A stretch of DNA of 29,981 bases from JANNXY01 sp031409775. GTDB lineage: Bacteria > Patescibacteriota > Minisyncoccia > Phycocordibacterales > CAIZIN01. Shown one piece after another: positions 7,178-14,628 of the stretch (position 1 is the stretch's first letter; every line of letters begins with the position of its first letter). Made by a program: the position numbers and the translations under genes. The DNA lies in the NCBI GenBank assembly GCA_031409775.1, contig JANNXY010000026.1, forward strand, positions 1 through 29,981, in the 5' to 3' direction. The notes beneath the pieces were generated by a model that saw only the letters and a program-made list of their open reading frames with translations, had not been told where the DNA came from and ran no database searches.

Positions 7178-7789
7178 CTATAATCCTGTAATTATTGCAA
7201 CTGTGTACTGGATAGCTGGTGAAATAAACGACCCACCGGCCGTGATTATGACTATAAGAACAATAAACCCGTACCTTTCAAATTTGTCCCTTATCCTACG
7301 GCTCATGTGTGGTGGCAGCGCTGTAAACAGGAGCTTGGACCCGTCGAGTGGCGGAATCGGGATAAGGTTAAATATAGCAAGTGATACATTGACTATGCAT
7401 ATGATATATAGGAATTGACCCATGGACTGCGGTACAGATAGGACTTCGCTGAACCGGAGTAGTAACCCTGATATGGTAGCCAGAACCATGTTACTCACCG
7501 GTCCAGCCGCAGATATGACAGCCTCGGCACTGCGCTTGTTACCTACATTGTAGGGGTTCCATTCTACGGGCTTGGCCCAGCCGATAATGAAGCCCCCGAG
7601 GTTATAGGTAAGCACTGGTAGCAGGAACGAACCGACCAAGTCTAGGTGAGCAAATGGGTTCAGAGTTAGCCTGCCCTGGAGCCTCGGGGTCGGGTCCCCG
7701 AGGATGTCTGCGGCATAGCCATGTGACAGCTCGTGTATGACCACAGAGAATATAAGTATAACTATCCAAAAGATAAAATTGACATCCAT
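7178..7789 (-). CDS. Site-2 protease family (M50) intramembrane metalloprotease
   Basis: A 203-residue polytopic membrane protease of the compact S2P/M50 group, which lacks a PDZ domain. The zinc-binding motif HELSH lies at 19-23 inside the first membrane segment. The third ligand is Asp149 in NLIPIPPLDGSK. Between them is the GRLTLNPFAHLDLVGS motif typical of this subgroup, and GPVSN follows the central loop. Such proteases cleave membrane-embedded substrates such as anti-sigma factors or signal peptides. No substrate is evident nearby. The gene is divergent from rpmB, with 30 nt between their start codons, and its end is 29 nt upstream of rpsL. Confidence 0.95.
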   Translation of the reverse strand: MDVNFIFWIVILIFSVVIHELSHGYAADILGDPTPRLQGRLTLNPFAHLDLVGSFLLPVLTYNLGGFIIGWAKPVEWNPYNVGNKRSAEAVISAAGPVSNMVLATISGLLLRFSEVLSVPQSMGQFLYIICIVNVSLAIFNLIPIPPLDGSKLLFTALPPHMSRRIRDKFERYGFIVLIVIITAGGSFISPAIQYTVAIITGL

Positions 7790-7808
7790 ATACGTATCAT
7801 GTTAGCAT
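7779..7808 (+). promoter_or_regulatory. Candidate promoter for rpmB
   Basis: TTGACA (7779-7784) is followed after 18 nt by TAGCAT (7803-7808; 4 of 6 to TATAAT). The predicted start is only about 5 nt before the rpmB ATG at 7820. The -35 overlaps the first codons of the divergent protease gene. Confidence 0.3.
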
Positions 7809-7819
7809 GCCTTTTACTT

Positions 7820-8065
7820 ATGGCAAAAATATGTCCAGTCACCAAAAGAACATCACTAGTCGCAGGAGGCTATTCTAACCGTACCCGTGCGACCCAGTAC
7901 AACCCTACCGGTATGGTCCGCAAGTATCTGAACTTGCAGAAGAAGCGTATCTATATCCCCGAGCTCAAGGCCTCTGTCCGCATGACCCTATCGACTCGCG
8001 CGCTAAAGACCATCAAGAAAAACGGCGCTTACGCAACGCTCCGCAAGGCAGGTCTTCTAGCGTAG
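7820..8065 (+). CDS. rpmB: 50S ribosomal protein L28
   Basis: An 81-residue L28, which binds 23S rRNA in the large subunit. The diagnostic N-terminus is MAKICPVTKRTSLVAGGYSN, followed by basic stretches (RKYLNLQKKRIYIPE) and the terminal segment TRALKTIKKNGAYATL. The frame is open from 7733, but the ATG at 7820 gives the normal L28 N-terminus and avoids overlap with the divergent protease. It is monocistronic: both neighbours are on the other strand. Its last 9 nt overlap the end of the metallo-beta-lactamase gene, tail to tail. Confidence 0.95.
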   Translation: MAKICPVTKRTSLVAGGYSNRTRATQYNPTGMVRKYLNLQKKRIYIPELKASVRMTLSTRALKTIKKNGAYATLRKAGLLA

Positions 8066-8914
8066 TCTCAACCCCTTCCCATCTGTCTCAAATGTAATAT
8101 TCCCTAATTCATAAGTAGAAAGGATGGTACTGCTTGCTTTGGTCAAAGTGTTTACTACGCCCGGATAAGGATGACCGTAGGAATTATCCTTACCAGCGGA
8201 AATAATGCTGTAGGCTGGGCGGACAGCAGAGATAAAAGATGGTCCCGAAGAAGTCTTTGACCCATGATGGCCGACCTTGAGCACATCACTGGCGAGGCAT
8301 TCCGGACACCACCTGAGCATGTCGGATTCAGAGAACATGGTGGCATCGCCAGTAAGCAGGAACTCCCTGTCACCATAGACAAGCCTCGTCACGACCGACA
8401 GATCATTGCTCTCGCGAGTGGGTGCAGTATCAGTCGCTGGAAATACTACATCTAGATGGATGTTGCGCTCACTATCGAGGATGACCTGCATACCGCGGAG
8501 GGCTTTGTAAATATTGGGGGTTTCTTTTTTATTTAGATCCGAGACTGTATCAAATAAAGCACTCTCCGAATCCCTACCGTTGGTGATGATGTTATGTATT
8601 TCATATCTCGGCAGGACGAACTCATACCCGCCGATATGGTCGGCATCAGGATGAGTCATGATCGTAACATCGATAGACTTGTCCCCTACTGCCATCACGC
8701 TACCGAGCGCAGTAAGTATCGCAGTATCCCTACCACTATCTATGAGAACCTGCCGGCCATTGGGCGCTGTAACCAGTATCGCATCGCCCTGGCCAACGTC
8801 GAGGAACGAAACGGTCATTATGTCATTTGCCTTGGCTTCGGACTTGTTCCAAACCCAAATATTGAAAAGTATTAGGATACAGAATACTGGCAGGAGGAAT
8901 CGCAAATTTTTCAT
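8057..8914 (-). CDS. ComEC/Rec2-type metallo-beta-lactamase domain protein
   Basis: A 285-residue protein: an N-terminal membrane anchor (about 5-21) and one metallo-beta-lactamase domain of the type normally fused to the C-terminus of ComEC. Typical segments are SFLDVGQGDAILV, the metal-binding THPDADHIGG (87-96), LLTGD and LKVGHHGSKTSS. In ComEC this domain is thought to degrade or process the incoming non-transported DNA strand. Here the channel part is a separate gene (9524-11017), on the same strand but on the other side of the superoxide dismutase gene. A different DNA- or nucleotide-phosphodiesterase role is possible. A perfect TATAAT ends 6 nt before the ATG. Confidence 0.88.
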   Translation of the reverse strand: MKNLRFLLPVFCILILFNIWVWNKSEAKANDIMTVSFLDVGQGDAILVTAPNGRQVLIDSGRDTAILTALGSVMAVGDKSIDVTIMTHPDADHIGGYEFVLPRYEIHNIITNGRDSESALFDTVSDLNKKETPNIYKALRGMQVILDSERNIHLDVVFPATDTAPTRESNDLSVVTRLVYGDREFLLTGDATMFSESDMLRWCPECLASDVLKVGHHGSKTSSGPSFISAVRPAYSIISAGKDNSYGHPYPGVVNTLTKASSTILSTYELGNITFETDGKGLRLR

Positions 8915-8920
8915 TTCCCT

Positions 8921-8926
8921 ATTATA
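8921..8926 (-). promoter_or_regulatory. -10 box, predicted leaderless start for metallo-beta-lactamase gene
   Basis: On the minus strand a perfect TATAAT is followed by AGGGAA and then ATG at 8914. A weak -35 (GTGATA, 4 of 6) lies 16 nt upstream. There is no TG extension here. Confidence 0.45.
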
Positions 8927-8963
8927 CTTATATCTAGCAACTTATCACTAACAACCAATTAAA

Positions 8964-9563
8964 ATGATATATACAGAGAAAACATTTAATACCCCAGAAA
9001 TCGCCGGCATTTCTGCTCGAACGATAGATGAGCACAAGAAGCTCTATGCAGGTTATGTCAAACACACCAATCTAATCCTGGAACAAATAGCCGAAATGGC
9101 CAAGAAATCCGAACCTACTCCTGCGGAAACATATGCTATAAACGAGATGCAACGCAGACTGGGATTCGAGTTTAACGGGCTCCGCAACCACGAATACTAT
9201 TTCGAGCAGCTCGAAGGTGGCCAACAGAAGGCCGATATGAATGGTAAATTAACTGCACAAATGATCACAGACTTCGGATCTGTAGAGGCTTGGCTTGCGG
9301 ACTTCAAACGTATCGCCATGACTCGCGGGATCGGCTGGGCAGTGCTCTACTATGACAAACTAAATAACAGACTGCTCAACACCTGGGTAGATGAGCAGCA
9401 TCTGGGACAGCTAAACGGTCTCGCATTTATCTATGGACTCGATATGTGGGAGCACTCGTACATGCTCGACTATGCACCAAGTGAAAAGAAAAAGTATGTA
9501 GATGCCTACCTAGCTGCGACGAATCAGACTGTTTGTGACAAACGTTTTGAGGCTTGCTTATAA
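8964..9563 (+). CDS. Iron/manganese superoxide dismutase
   Basis: A 199-residue Fe/Mn superoxide dismutase, which converts superoxide to oxygen and hydrogen peroxide in the cytoplasm. The four metal ligands can be placed: His24, His76 (in RNHEYYF), Asp160 and His164 (in GLDMWEHSYMLDY). The active-site surroundings are divergent. The segment after the first ligand (HKKLYAGYV) is one residue shorter than usual and lacks the second-shell His, and the FNG-LRNH region is shortened. The position that often holds the metal-tuning Gln reads DEQHLG. Metal choice cannot be read with confidence. Its last 40 nt overlap the 3' end of the ComEC gene on the other strand. Confidence 0.93.
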   Translation: MIYTEKTFNTPEIAGISARTIDEHKKLYAGYVKHTNLILEQIAEMAKKSEPTPAETYAINEMQRRLGFEFNGLRNHEYYFEQLEGGQQKADMNGKLTAQMITDFGSVEAWLADFKRIAMTRGIGWAVLYYDKLNNRLLNTWVDEQHLGQLNGLAFIYGLDMWEHSYMLDYAPSEKKKYVDAYLAATNQTVCDKRFEACL

Positions 9564-11017
9564 TTCCACCAAATCACAAAGGCAAAAAATACAAGATAGA
9601 TAATCATCACCCACATGGGTGATTTTATCTGTACTATGACAGACGAGTACGGGACAGCATCGAGCACACGAACTACCCAGACAATATATCCTGCAATATA
9701 CTCTGACAATATAGTAAACGGTAGCGCTATAGTCGACGACATGAACCCGATGATGGTTGCGACAAACCCAATAAGCATGAGTGGTGGGATCACAAAAACC
9801 ACGAGAAGGTTGGCGATAACTGAAACGAGTGATAATGTCCCTGACGTATATAGGATGATCGGAAGCACAGTGAGCTGTGTCGCGATCGTTGCAGCAATGA
9901 TTTCCTGCAGGCTGAATTTATTTACCTTCTTTGGTAACTTTATAAAACTACTCACAATCGGTGTAACGTAGACGAGCCCTAGTGTCGCGAGGAAGCTCAG
10001 CTGGAATGATACATTCCAAAGTAATGAAAACGGTGATAACCATATCATAATCGCAGCGATGGTGAGTAGTGCCCTGTTTATATCTACCCTGCGAAATACT
10101 GCAGTGCCCAATAGAACGATCGTGATGAGCAGTCCGGCGCGTGTAGCCGGAGGCTCCGCGCCGGACATGATGATAAATAGCCAAATACTTGATACAGTTA
10201 CAATCGTCTGAATACGAAGAGGTAGTAATCTGCATAGCCACCTCACGAACAAGGCGATTATGATAATGTTGGATCCCGATAGTACCGCGATGTGTATAAG
10301 CCCAACCCTCGTTAGTGCATCCTTTAGCGCTTTGTCGAGACCTGACTTGTCACCGAGGATTATACCCGACAATAGTCCCGCCTCGGGCTCGGGGAGTAGC
10401 ATCTTTATCTTCCCAATAAGTAAATTCCTAAAGTCATACAGCCTCTCTACGAGTATCGCGCCGCGATGGCTAGATACAACTGATCCAGACTCGAATGTCA
10501 CGATGTATTTGATGCCCTGCGCACGGAGGTAACTCGGGTAGTCGAAATCTACTCCACCAGGGCTCACGAATCTCTCTGGCAATTCTATGGTAGCTCTGCC
10601 TCTGAACTCGTCACCATATGTGACTGCGCCGTATGGCATATCATCCGGCAATACCACAACAACCTTCTCGCCGAGTACAACCATACTCGATCGCTCGGAT
10701 AGTCCAGACAGTCGGGGTGTCTCTACAACGACACCAGACACCTCGAGCTCCTGCCCGGCATACATATCGAGCGGACGATGCTCATAGTCGTGCTGGAATG
10801 CACTGCTACGCCATATCCCTAGCGATACACCCAATATGATCATGGCCAATATCACAGCCAAATTCGTCGTACTCTTCTTCCCAGAAAACTTTATATAAAT
10901 AAGTGAAATAACAGCACCCACAAACATCCCTACCGCTAGCGAGTTGGAAGAAACCCTAAGAGCAGTTGAAACCCCTGTCGCTAGTAGGAATGAAATCAGG
11001 AGACAGGTGAGAGGCAT
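9524..11017 (-). CDS. comEC: ComEC/Rec2 competence channel protein, without the lactamase domain
   Basis: A 497-residue polytopic membrane protein. After N-terminal membrane segments it has a DUF4131/OB-like soluble part (about 85-175) and then the ComEC competence domain, recognised by LSGIILGDKSGLDKALKDAL, IHIAVLSGSNI and GAEPPATRAGL. ComEC forms the inner-membrane channel for single-stranded DNA in natural transformation. Typical ComEC proteins (700-800 residues) carry a C-terminal metallo-beta-lactamase domain. Here the protein ends after the membrane part and that domain is a separate gene at 8057-8914. It starts 4 nt after the upstream pilin/double-psi-barrel gene, so the two are probably co-transcribed. 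With the pilus genes it points to DNA uptake. Confidence 0.93.
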   Translation of the reverse strand: MPLTCLLISFLLATGVSTALRVSSNSLAVGMFVGAVISLIYIKFSGKKSTTNLAVILAMIILGVSLGIWRSSAFQHDYEHRPLDMYAGQELEVSGVVVETPRLSGLSERSSMVVLGEKVVVVLPDDMPYGAVTYGDEFRGRATIELPERFVSPGGVDFDYPSYLRAQGIKYIVTFESGSVVSSHRGAILVERLYDFRNLLIGKIKMLLPEPEAGLLSGIILGDKSGLDKALKDALTRVGLIHIAVLSGSNIIIIALFVRWLCRLLPLRIQTIVTVSSIWLFIIMSGAEPPATRAGLLITIVLLGTAVFRRVDINRALLTIAAIMIWLSPFSLLWNVSFQLSFLATLGLVYVTPIVSSFIKLPKKVNKFSLQEIIAATIATQLTVLPIILYTSGTLSLVSVIANLLVVFVIPPLMLIGFVATIIGFMSSTIALPFTILSEYIAGYIVWVVRVLDAVPYSSVIVQIKSPMWVMIIYLVFFAFVIWWNYKQASKRLSQTV

Positions 11018-11021
11018 GGGA

Positions 11022-11978
11022 TTACTTTACAAATCTAACATAGACTTCATCACCACTCTTGCCACCTATCGCACTCATAAGCCCAGGAGATAAATCCCAT
11101 GACTTATTAGTAATGACTACATTGGGGCCCCAATCGACTATACGTATGTTACCTGTCACTCTCTTGCCTGTTACTGGATTTACCACCTCTACAGTACTAG
11201 ACTCGAGTGCAGATTTAGGAGTCTGTTTGTAATCCCATCTACCTGCGATATAGAGAGTATTGGGATTCAAGTTTCTTAGAATCTCACCAGATATAGCACC
11301 TGTTTCAGTAGGAGTTACACCAGTATCTAGTGGTCCACCAAATGTCGAAGCCTTGCCAGCAACATAATCGACACCTTGATACTGAGCCAGTCTATTCATG
11401 GTCTCGTTCTTTATACCACAGTATTTCTGATTCTCTGGCTTACCAGTCTTGCATAATGAATCTGCCCAAGCAGCAATAGTGGGGTTGTAGGCACCAGCTG
11501 TTGGGATACCATTTACCTGCCCCTCTCCTGCTATTGGTGGAGTAGTTACCCCACCTGGACCTGCACCCGGAACTCCGGTAGTTGGTCCGCCCGCGCTACC
11601 ATCTACCCCGATCTGGCCAGTAGGTGTGCGTAGGTCCACCTGCTTTATATCAAATGTAAGCCTAGTAAGGTTCGGATCTATAGTGTTGAGTATTAGATAC
11701 GTAGACAGAGCTAGTATCAGTCCACCTAGGGCTGCCTGGATCTTCTTCTTGCCATCTTCTTTGCCTGACCAGGCATCAGTAGATACATACTGTACTCCTC
11801 CCCAGATGATCATAAGTACTGCAAGTATCCCTACTAGACCGATCGTTATGGTGAATGCATAGTTAAGGAATGTAGCCAGACCAGAACCAGTACCCTCTAC
11901 TACCACCGTAGGGAACCCATCAACGAGGGGTATGTATGCTCCAGCGAGAACTCTGGTCAATTTGTCTATCCTTTTCAT
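11022..11978 (-). CDS. T4SS-pilin-like membrane protein fused to a double-psi beta-barrel domain
   Basis: A 318-residue protein in two parts. The first 100 residues hold two hydrophobic segments joined by a basic loop (WGGVQYVSTDAWSGKEDGKK), the pattern of the T4SS_pilin/VirB2-like proteins common in this group of bacteria. A Gly/Pro/Thr-rich linker follows. The C-terminal ~130 residues resemble the RlpA-like double-psi beta-barrel, with NIRIVDWGP and a DLSPGLMSAIGGKSGD segment near the end. RlpA-like domains bind or cleave peptidoglycan, so a role in local wall opening is possible. The frame starts with GTG at 12008, but ATG at 11978 is preferred because it avoids overlap with rnhA and has an extended -10 box 8 nt upstream. 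It precedes comEC by 4 nt. Confidence 0.7.
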   Translation of the reverse strand: MKRIDKLTRVLAGAYIPLVDGFPTVVVEGTGSGLATFLNYAFTITIGLVGILAVLMIIWGGVQYVSTDAWSGKEDGKKKIQAALGGLILALSTYLILNTIDPNLTRLTFDIKQVDLRTPTGQIGVDGSAGGPTTGVPGAGPGGVTTPPIAGEGQVNGIPTAGAYNPTIAAWADSLCKTGKPENQKYCGIKNETMNRLAQYQGVDYVAGKASTFGGPLDTGVTPTETGAISGEILRNLNPNTLYIAGRWDYKQTPKSALESSTVEVVNPVTGKRVTGNIRIVDWGPNVVITNKSWDLSPGLMSAIGGKSGDEVYVRFVK

Positions 11979-11986
11979 ATAGAGGT

Positions 11987-11995
11987 ATTTTATCA
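11987..11995 (-). promoter_or_regulatory. Extended -10 promoter before the T4SS-pilin-like gene
   Basis: On the minus strand TGA-TAAAAT is followed by eight bases and then ATG at 11978. The TGA is also the rnhA stop codon (11993-11995), repeating the arrangement seen at 5429-5431. Confidence 0.45.
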
Positions 11996-12703
11996 CAAAT
12001 TCTCCCACTCTTTTACTAACTTTTCCTCTTCGGATTTGGAGAATACCTTTTTAAACTTCGCGCCCTTCTGACCATTCACATCGCGCTCGCAGCTACTCCA
12101 GTCTCTGTATGTCTTGATCACATTGTCTACCATACTTACATATGAATAAGCCCGCCCTGATTTACTTTTACTTTTGCTATCACTTTTTGCATTACTTGTA
12201 TCGGTAGTAATTTCCAGAGAAACGGGATATTTATCTAGATTACCAATGTATAAATCTACATGAGCCTTGTCAGCGAAGCTTGTAGCGATCACGTCACAGC
12301 GTTCGTTGCCGGGCACACCCGCATGGCCTTTGATCAGATTCCATTTTACTTCTTTACCTTTGGTTGCTTGGAGCAGGGCACGCCACAGATCGGCGTTTAG
12401 TACCGGGGATTTGGTAGAAGTCTTCCAACCGTTGTTCTCCCAACCTCTAACCCATTTGGTAATCCCGTTTAGTACATATGATGAATCGGTATAGATAGTT
12501 ATAAGTGGCAAGTTGGTAGTTGGTAGAGTAGAGACAAATTCTAATGCTTTAATGCAGGCGCTAAGTTCCATGCGGTTGTTCGTAGTATGGTCTTCGCGTC
12601 CACCGAGCTCTGTCACTAACTCTCCCACCACCACTGCTCCCCATCCACCTGGTCCTGGGTTACCTCTGGCAGATCCGTCTGTAAATATTGTAATATTTGG
12701 CAT
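11993..12703 (-). CDS. rnhA: Ribonuclease HI with C-terminal hybrid-binding (viroplasmin-like) domain
   Basis: A 236-residue RNase HI, which cuts RNA in RNA-DNA hybrids. The catalytic residues are all present: Asp9 (FTDGSARGNPGPGGW), Glu46 (NNRMEL), Asp73 (YTDSSYV), His127 (KGHAG) and Asp137. The catalytic domain (1-150) is followed by a low-complexity Ser/Lys linker (about 168-183). A C-terminal segment of about 50 residues (VDNVIKTYRDWSSCERDV, then GAKFKKVF) resembles the viroplasmin/RNase H1 hybrid-binding domain. That domain is normally N-terminal in eukaryotic RNase H1 and many bacterial enzymes. The frame is open to 12811, but ATG at 12703 starts the catalytic domain exactly and has an extended -10 box 7 nt upstream. 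Confidence 0.93.
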   Translation of the reverse strand: MPNITIFTDGSARGNPGPGGWGAVVVGELVTELGGREDHTTNNRMELSACIKALEFVSTLPTTNLPLITIYTDSSYVLNGITKWVRGWENNGWKTSTKSPVLNADLWRALLQATKGKEVKWNLIKGHAGVPGNERCDVIATSFADKAHVDLYIGNLDKYPVSLEITTDTSNAKSDSKSKSKSGRAYSYVSMVDNVIKTYRDWSSCERDVNGQKGAKFKKVFSKSEEEKLVKEWENL

Positions 12704-12710
12704 TTGCAAA

Positions 12711-12719
12711 ATTGTACCA
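12711..12719 (-). promoter_or_regulatory. Extended -10 promoter, predicted leaderless start for rnhA
   Basis: On the minus strand TGG-TACAAT is followed by seven bases (TTTGCAA) and then ATG at 12703. No Shine-Dalgarno sequence is present. Confidence 0.5.
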
Positions 12720-12810
12720 CAATATGTTATAAATATCGTCCGGCGGCCAAATTCCTCCCAACATACCACCAACCAGGTGGTTTTCTGTTCCCCCCAGGTC
12801 GCCGCGAACA

Positions 12811-12844
12811 AAAGTCTCCGAGCACAAGCGTGCTCGGGGACTTT
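12811..12844 (-). terminator. Bidirectional-looking terminator downstream of recJ
   Basis: A 15-bp stem (12811-12825 with 12830-12844) with one G-T wobble and a 4-nt loop starts five nt after the recJ stop codon. On the minus strand it is preceded by an A-run and ends in TTTTGTT. On the plus strand it is followed by TTTCTTTTTT, so the structure could work both ways. Confidence 0.75.
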
Positions 12845-12849
12845 CTTTT

Positions 12850-14571
12850 TTATATCATTTCGACAATATCCACAATCCGTAACCTATACTCCGGATAAGA
12901 TTTAAATAATGATTCTTCGAGGTGAGCCAACAAATTTATCCTCGATCCGGCCTCGATATCTTTAAATTTGTCATTCTCGGCTGCAAAGAACTGTATAGCC
13001 GAGACCACCCGACCATTTTCTCCTTGGAGTCTAAGCTCTATGTGCTCTTTGGCTTTGCCGAACTTCTTTACTTCTGATACCAGAGTATTTTCAAATAAAA
13101 ACAGTGGTCGAGGGTTTCCCATCCCAAACGGTGCACAGACATTTACTTTGTTCCAAAGCTCTCGGCCGATCTGGTCTACATTTAACCGGCCGTCGATTAT
13201 TGTTTCTTCGGTTACCACTTTCTTTGCAATCTTTTCATAAGCTTTTAGTAGCTCTGCCCCCGCATCGGCGATATGGTTATGGTCAATAGAGAACCCTCCG
13301 GAGAATGCATGTCCGCCGAAGTCCACAAATACTCCAGGGCTTACATTGTTCATGAGATCGACTAGGTTAATAGTACCATCCGACCGGCAGGAACCCTTGA
13401 TAAATTCCCCACCTTCGCGACCCCATACAAACACTGGCTTGCCTACTTCTCGCATTATAGAGTTGGAGGCAAGCCCGAGCACTGCAGGCTTCCAGTGTGT
13501 GTGACCGAAAAATAGTATAGGTTTCCCGGCGATAGTTTCATCTTCTCGCAATTTCTTCTTTATCTCCTTTACTATTGTTGCTACGATACTTTTCCTCTCG
13601 GCATTTAATCCTTCGAGCTCTGCAACGAGCAGTCCCGCTGAAGCCTGGCTTGTAGTAGAAAGCAGTTCGAATGCCTTGCGCGGATCCGACATGCGCGAAG
13701 CGACGTTGATCCTAGGGGCGATAGAGAACCCCACATCTTCTTCGGAGAGGCTTGCTTGGTTAACCTTGAGTGATGTAAGTAATTTCTGGAGACCCACACG
13801 TGGGCTCTTGCGGAGCACTCGGAGCCCAAATGAAGCTAGCACCCTATTCTCCCCAGTAAGCGTGACCATGTCCGAGAGAGTGGCTATACCCACCATGTCG
13901 AGTAGCCATTTCTCCCAACCGTCACTGATTTCAAAAACTTTTTCCTCACGACCCTTTTTAATTACTGCCTGGATCAGTTTGTAGGCTACACCAGAACCGC
14001 ATAGGATTTTCTCTGGATAGTCACAATCTGATTGCTGGGGATTCACGATAGCATATGCATCGGGCATGACTTCACCAGGCAAATGATGGTCAGTAATTAT
14101 TACATCAATCCCAGCATCTGAAGCAATTTTTATTTCTGGGACATCAGTAATCCCGCAGTCGAGCGTGATGAGTAAATCAGTTTTATCATTTATAAATTTC
14201 TGTATCGCGCTTTCACTTAACCCGAACCCTTCGTCATGCCTATGCGGGATATATATCTGGAAATTATCGTAGTCGATTTTCGTCAAGAAGTCATGCCACA
14301 TCACCGCTCCCGGGATCCCGTCAGCGTCATAGTCAGTGAACACTACAATTCTTTCTTTATTTCTTATCGCGCTCAACACCCTCCCTACTGCTTTGTCCAT
14401 ATCCTTCATAAGTCCCCCGCTATGACTGTGAGCAGTATAGTCAGGATTTAAATATTTGGTTGCACTTTCGACATCTATTATCCCCCGGCCATATAGTATA
14501 GTAGCTACGATCGGATCTAAATGCGGCAGAGCCTTAATAGCATCGTCCTGATTAGTAAATTTGAGTGACAT
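12850..14571 (-). CDS. recJ: Single-stranded-DNA-specific exonuclease RecJ
   Basis: A 573-residue DHH-family 5'-3' exonuclease that acts in recombination and mismatch repair. Motifs in order are FTDYDADGIPG with Asp80, 82 and 84 (motif I), ITLDCGITD with Asp138 (motif II), TDHHLPGE with the DHH triad at 161-163 (motif III), the NPQQSDCDYP and LCGSGVAYKL region, the NVASRMSDP segment, and the DHHA1 motif FGGHAFSGGF. The C-terminal OB-like domain is present (ENTLVSEVKKFGKAKEH). Length is normal for the family. It has its own promoter and ends at a strong hairpin, so it is probably monocistronic. No truncation was seen. Confidence 0.97.
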   Translation of the reverse strand: MSLKFTNQDDAIKALPHLDPIVATILYGRGIIDVESATKYLNPDYTAHSHSGGLMKDMDKAVGRVLSAIRNKERIVVFTDYDADGIPGAVMWHDFLTKIDYDNFQIYIPHRHDEGFGLSESAIQKFINDKTDLLITLDCGITDVPEIKIASDAGIDVIITDHHLPGEVMPDAYAIVNPQQSDCDYPEKILCGSGVAYKLIQAVIKKGREEKVFEISDGWEKWLLDMVGIATLSDMVTLTGENRVLASFGLRVLRKSPRVGLQKLLTSLKVNQASLSEEDVGFSIAPRINVASRMSDPRKAFELLSTTSQASAGLLVAELEGLNAERKSIVATIVKEIKKKLREDETIAGKPILFFGHTHWKPAVLGLASNSIMREVGKPVFVWGREGGEFIKGSCRSDGTINLVDLMNNVSPGVFVDFGGHAFSGGFSIDHNHIADAGAELLKAYEKIAKKVVTEETIIDGRLNVDQIGRELWNKVNVCAPFGMGNPRPLFLFENTLVSEVKKFGKAKEHIELRLQGENGRVVSAIQFFAAENDKFKDIEAGSRINLLAHLEESLFKSYPEYRLRIVDIVEMI

Positions 14572-14578
14572 GCAGAGG

Positions 14579-14587
14579 ATTATAGCA
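14579..14587 (-). promoter_or_regulatory. Extended -10 promoter, predicted leaderless start for recJ
   Basis: On the minus strand TGC-TATAAT (perfect hexamer) is followed by seven bases (CCTCTGC) and then ATG at 14571. Confidence 0.55.
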
Positions 14588-14628
14588 CTTTACTAACAGG
14601 TATGGTTTATATAATATAAAAACAGATT

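Noticed and set aside
12766..12781. Small inverted repeat ACCACC/GGTGGT as a third copy of the DUF559-type repeat
   Set aside because: It shares only the short CCACC core and lacks the adjoining hairpins and the CGAGTCTTCGAG segment, so it is not supported as a relative.
12704..12811. N-terminal extension of RNase HI
   Set aside because: The extension has no domain character and runs through palindromic intergenic sequence. ATG at 12703 starts the catalytic domain.
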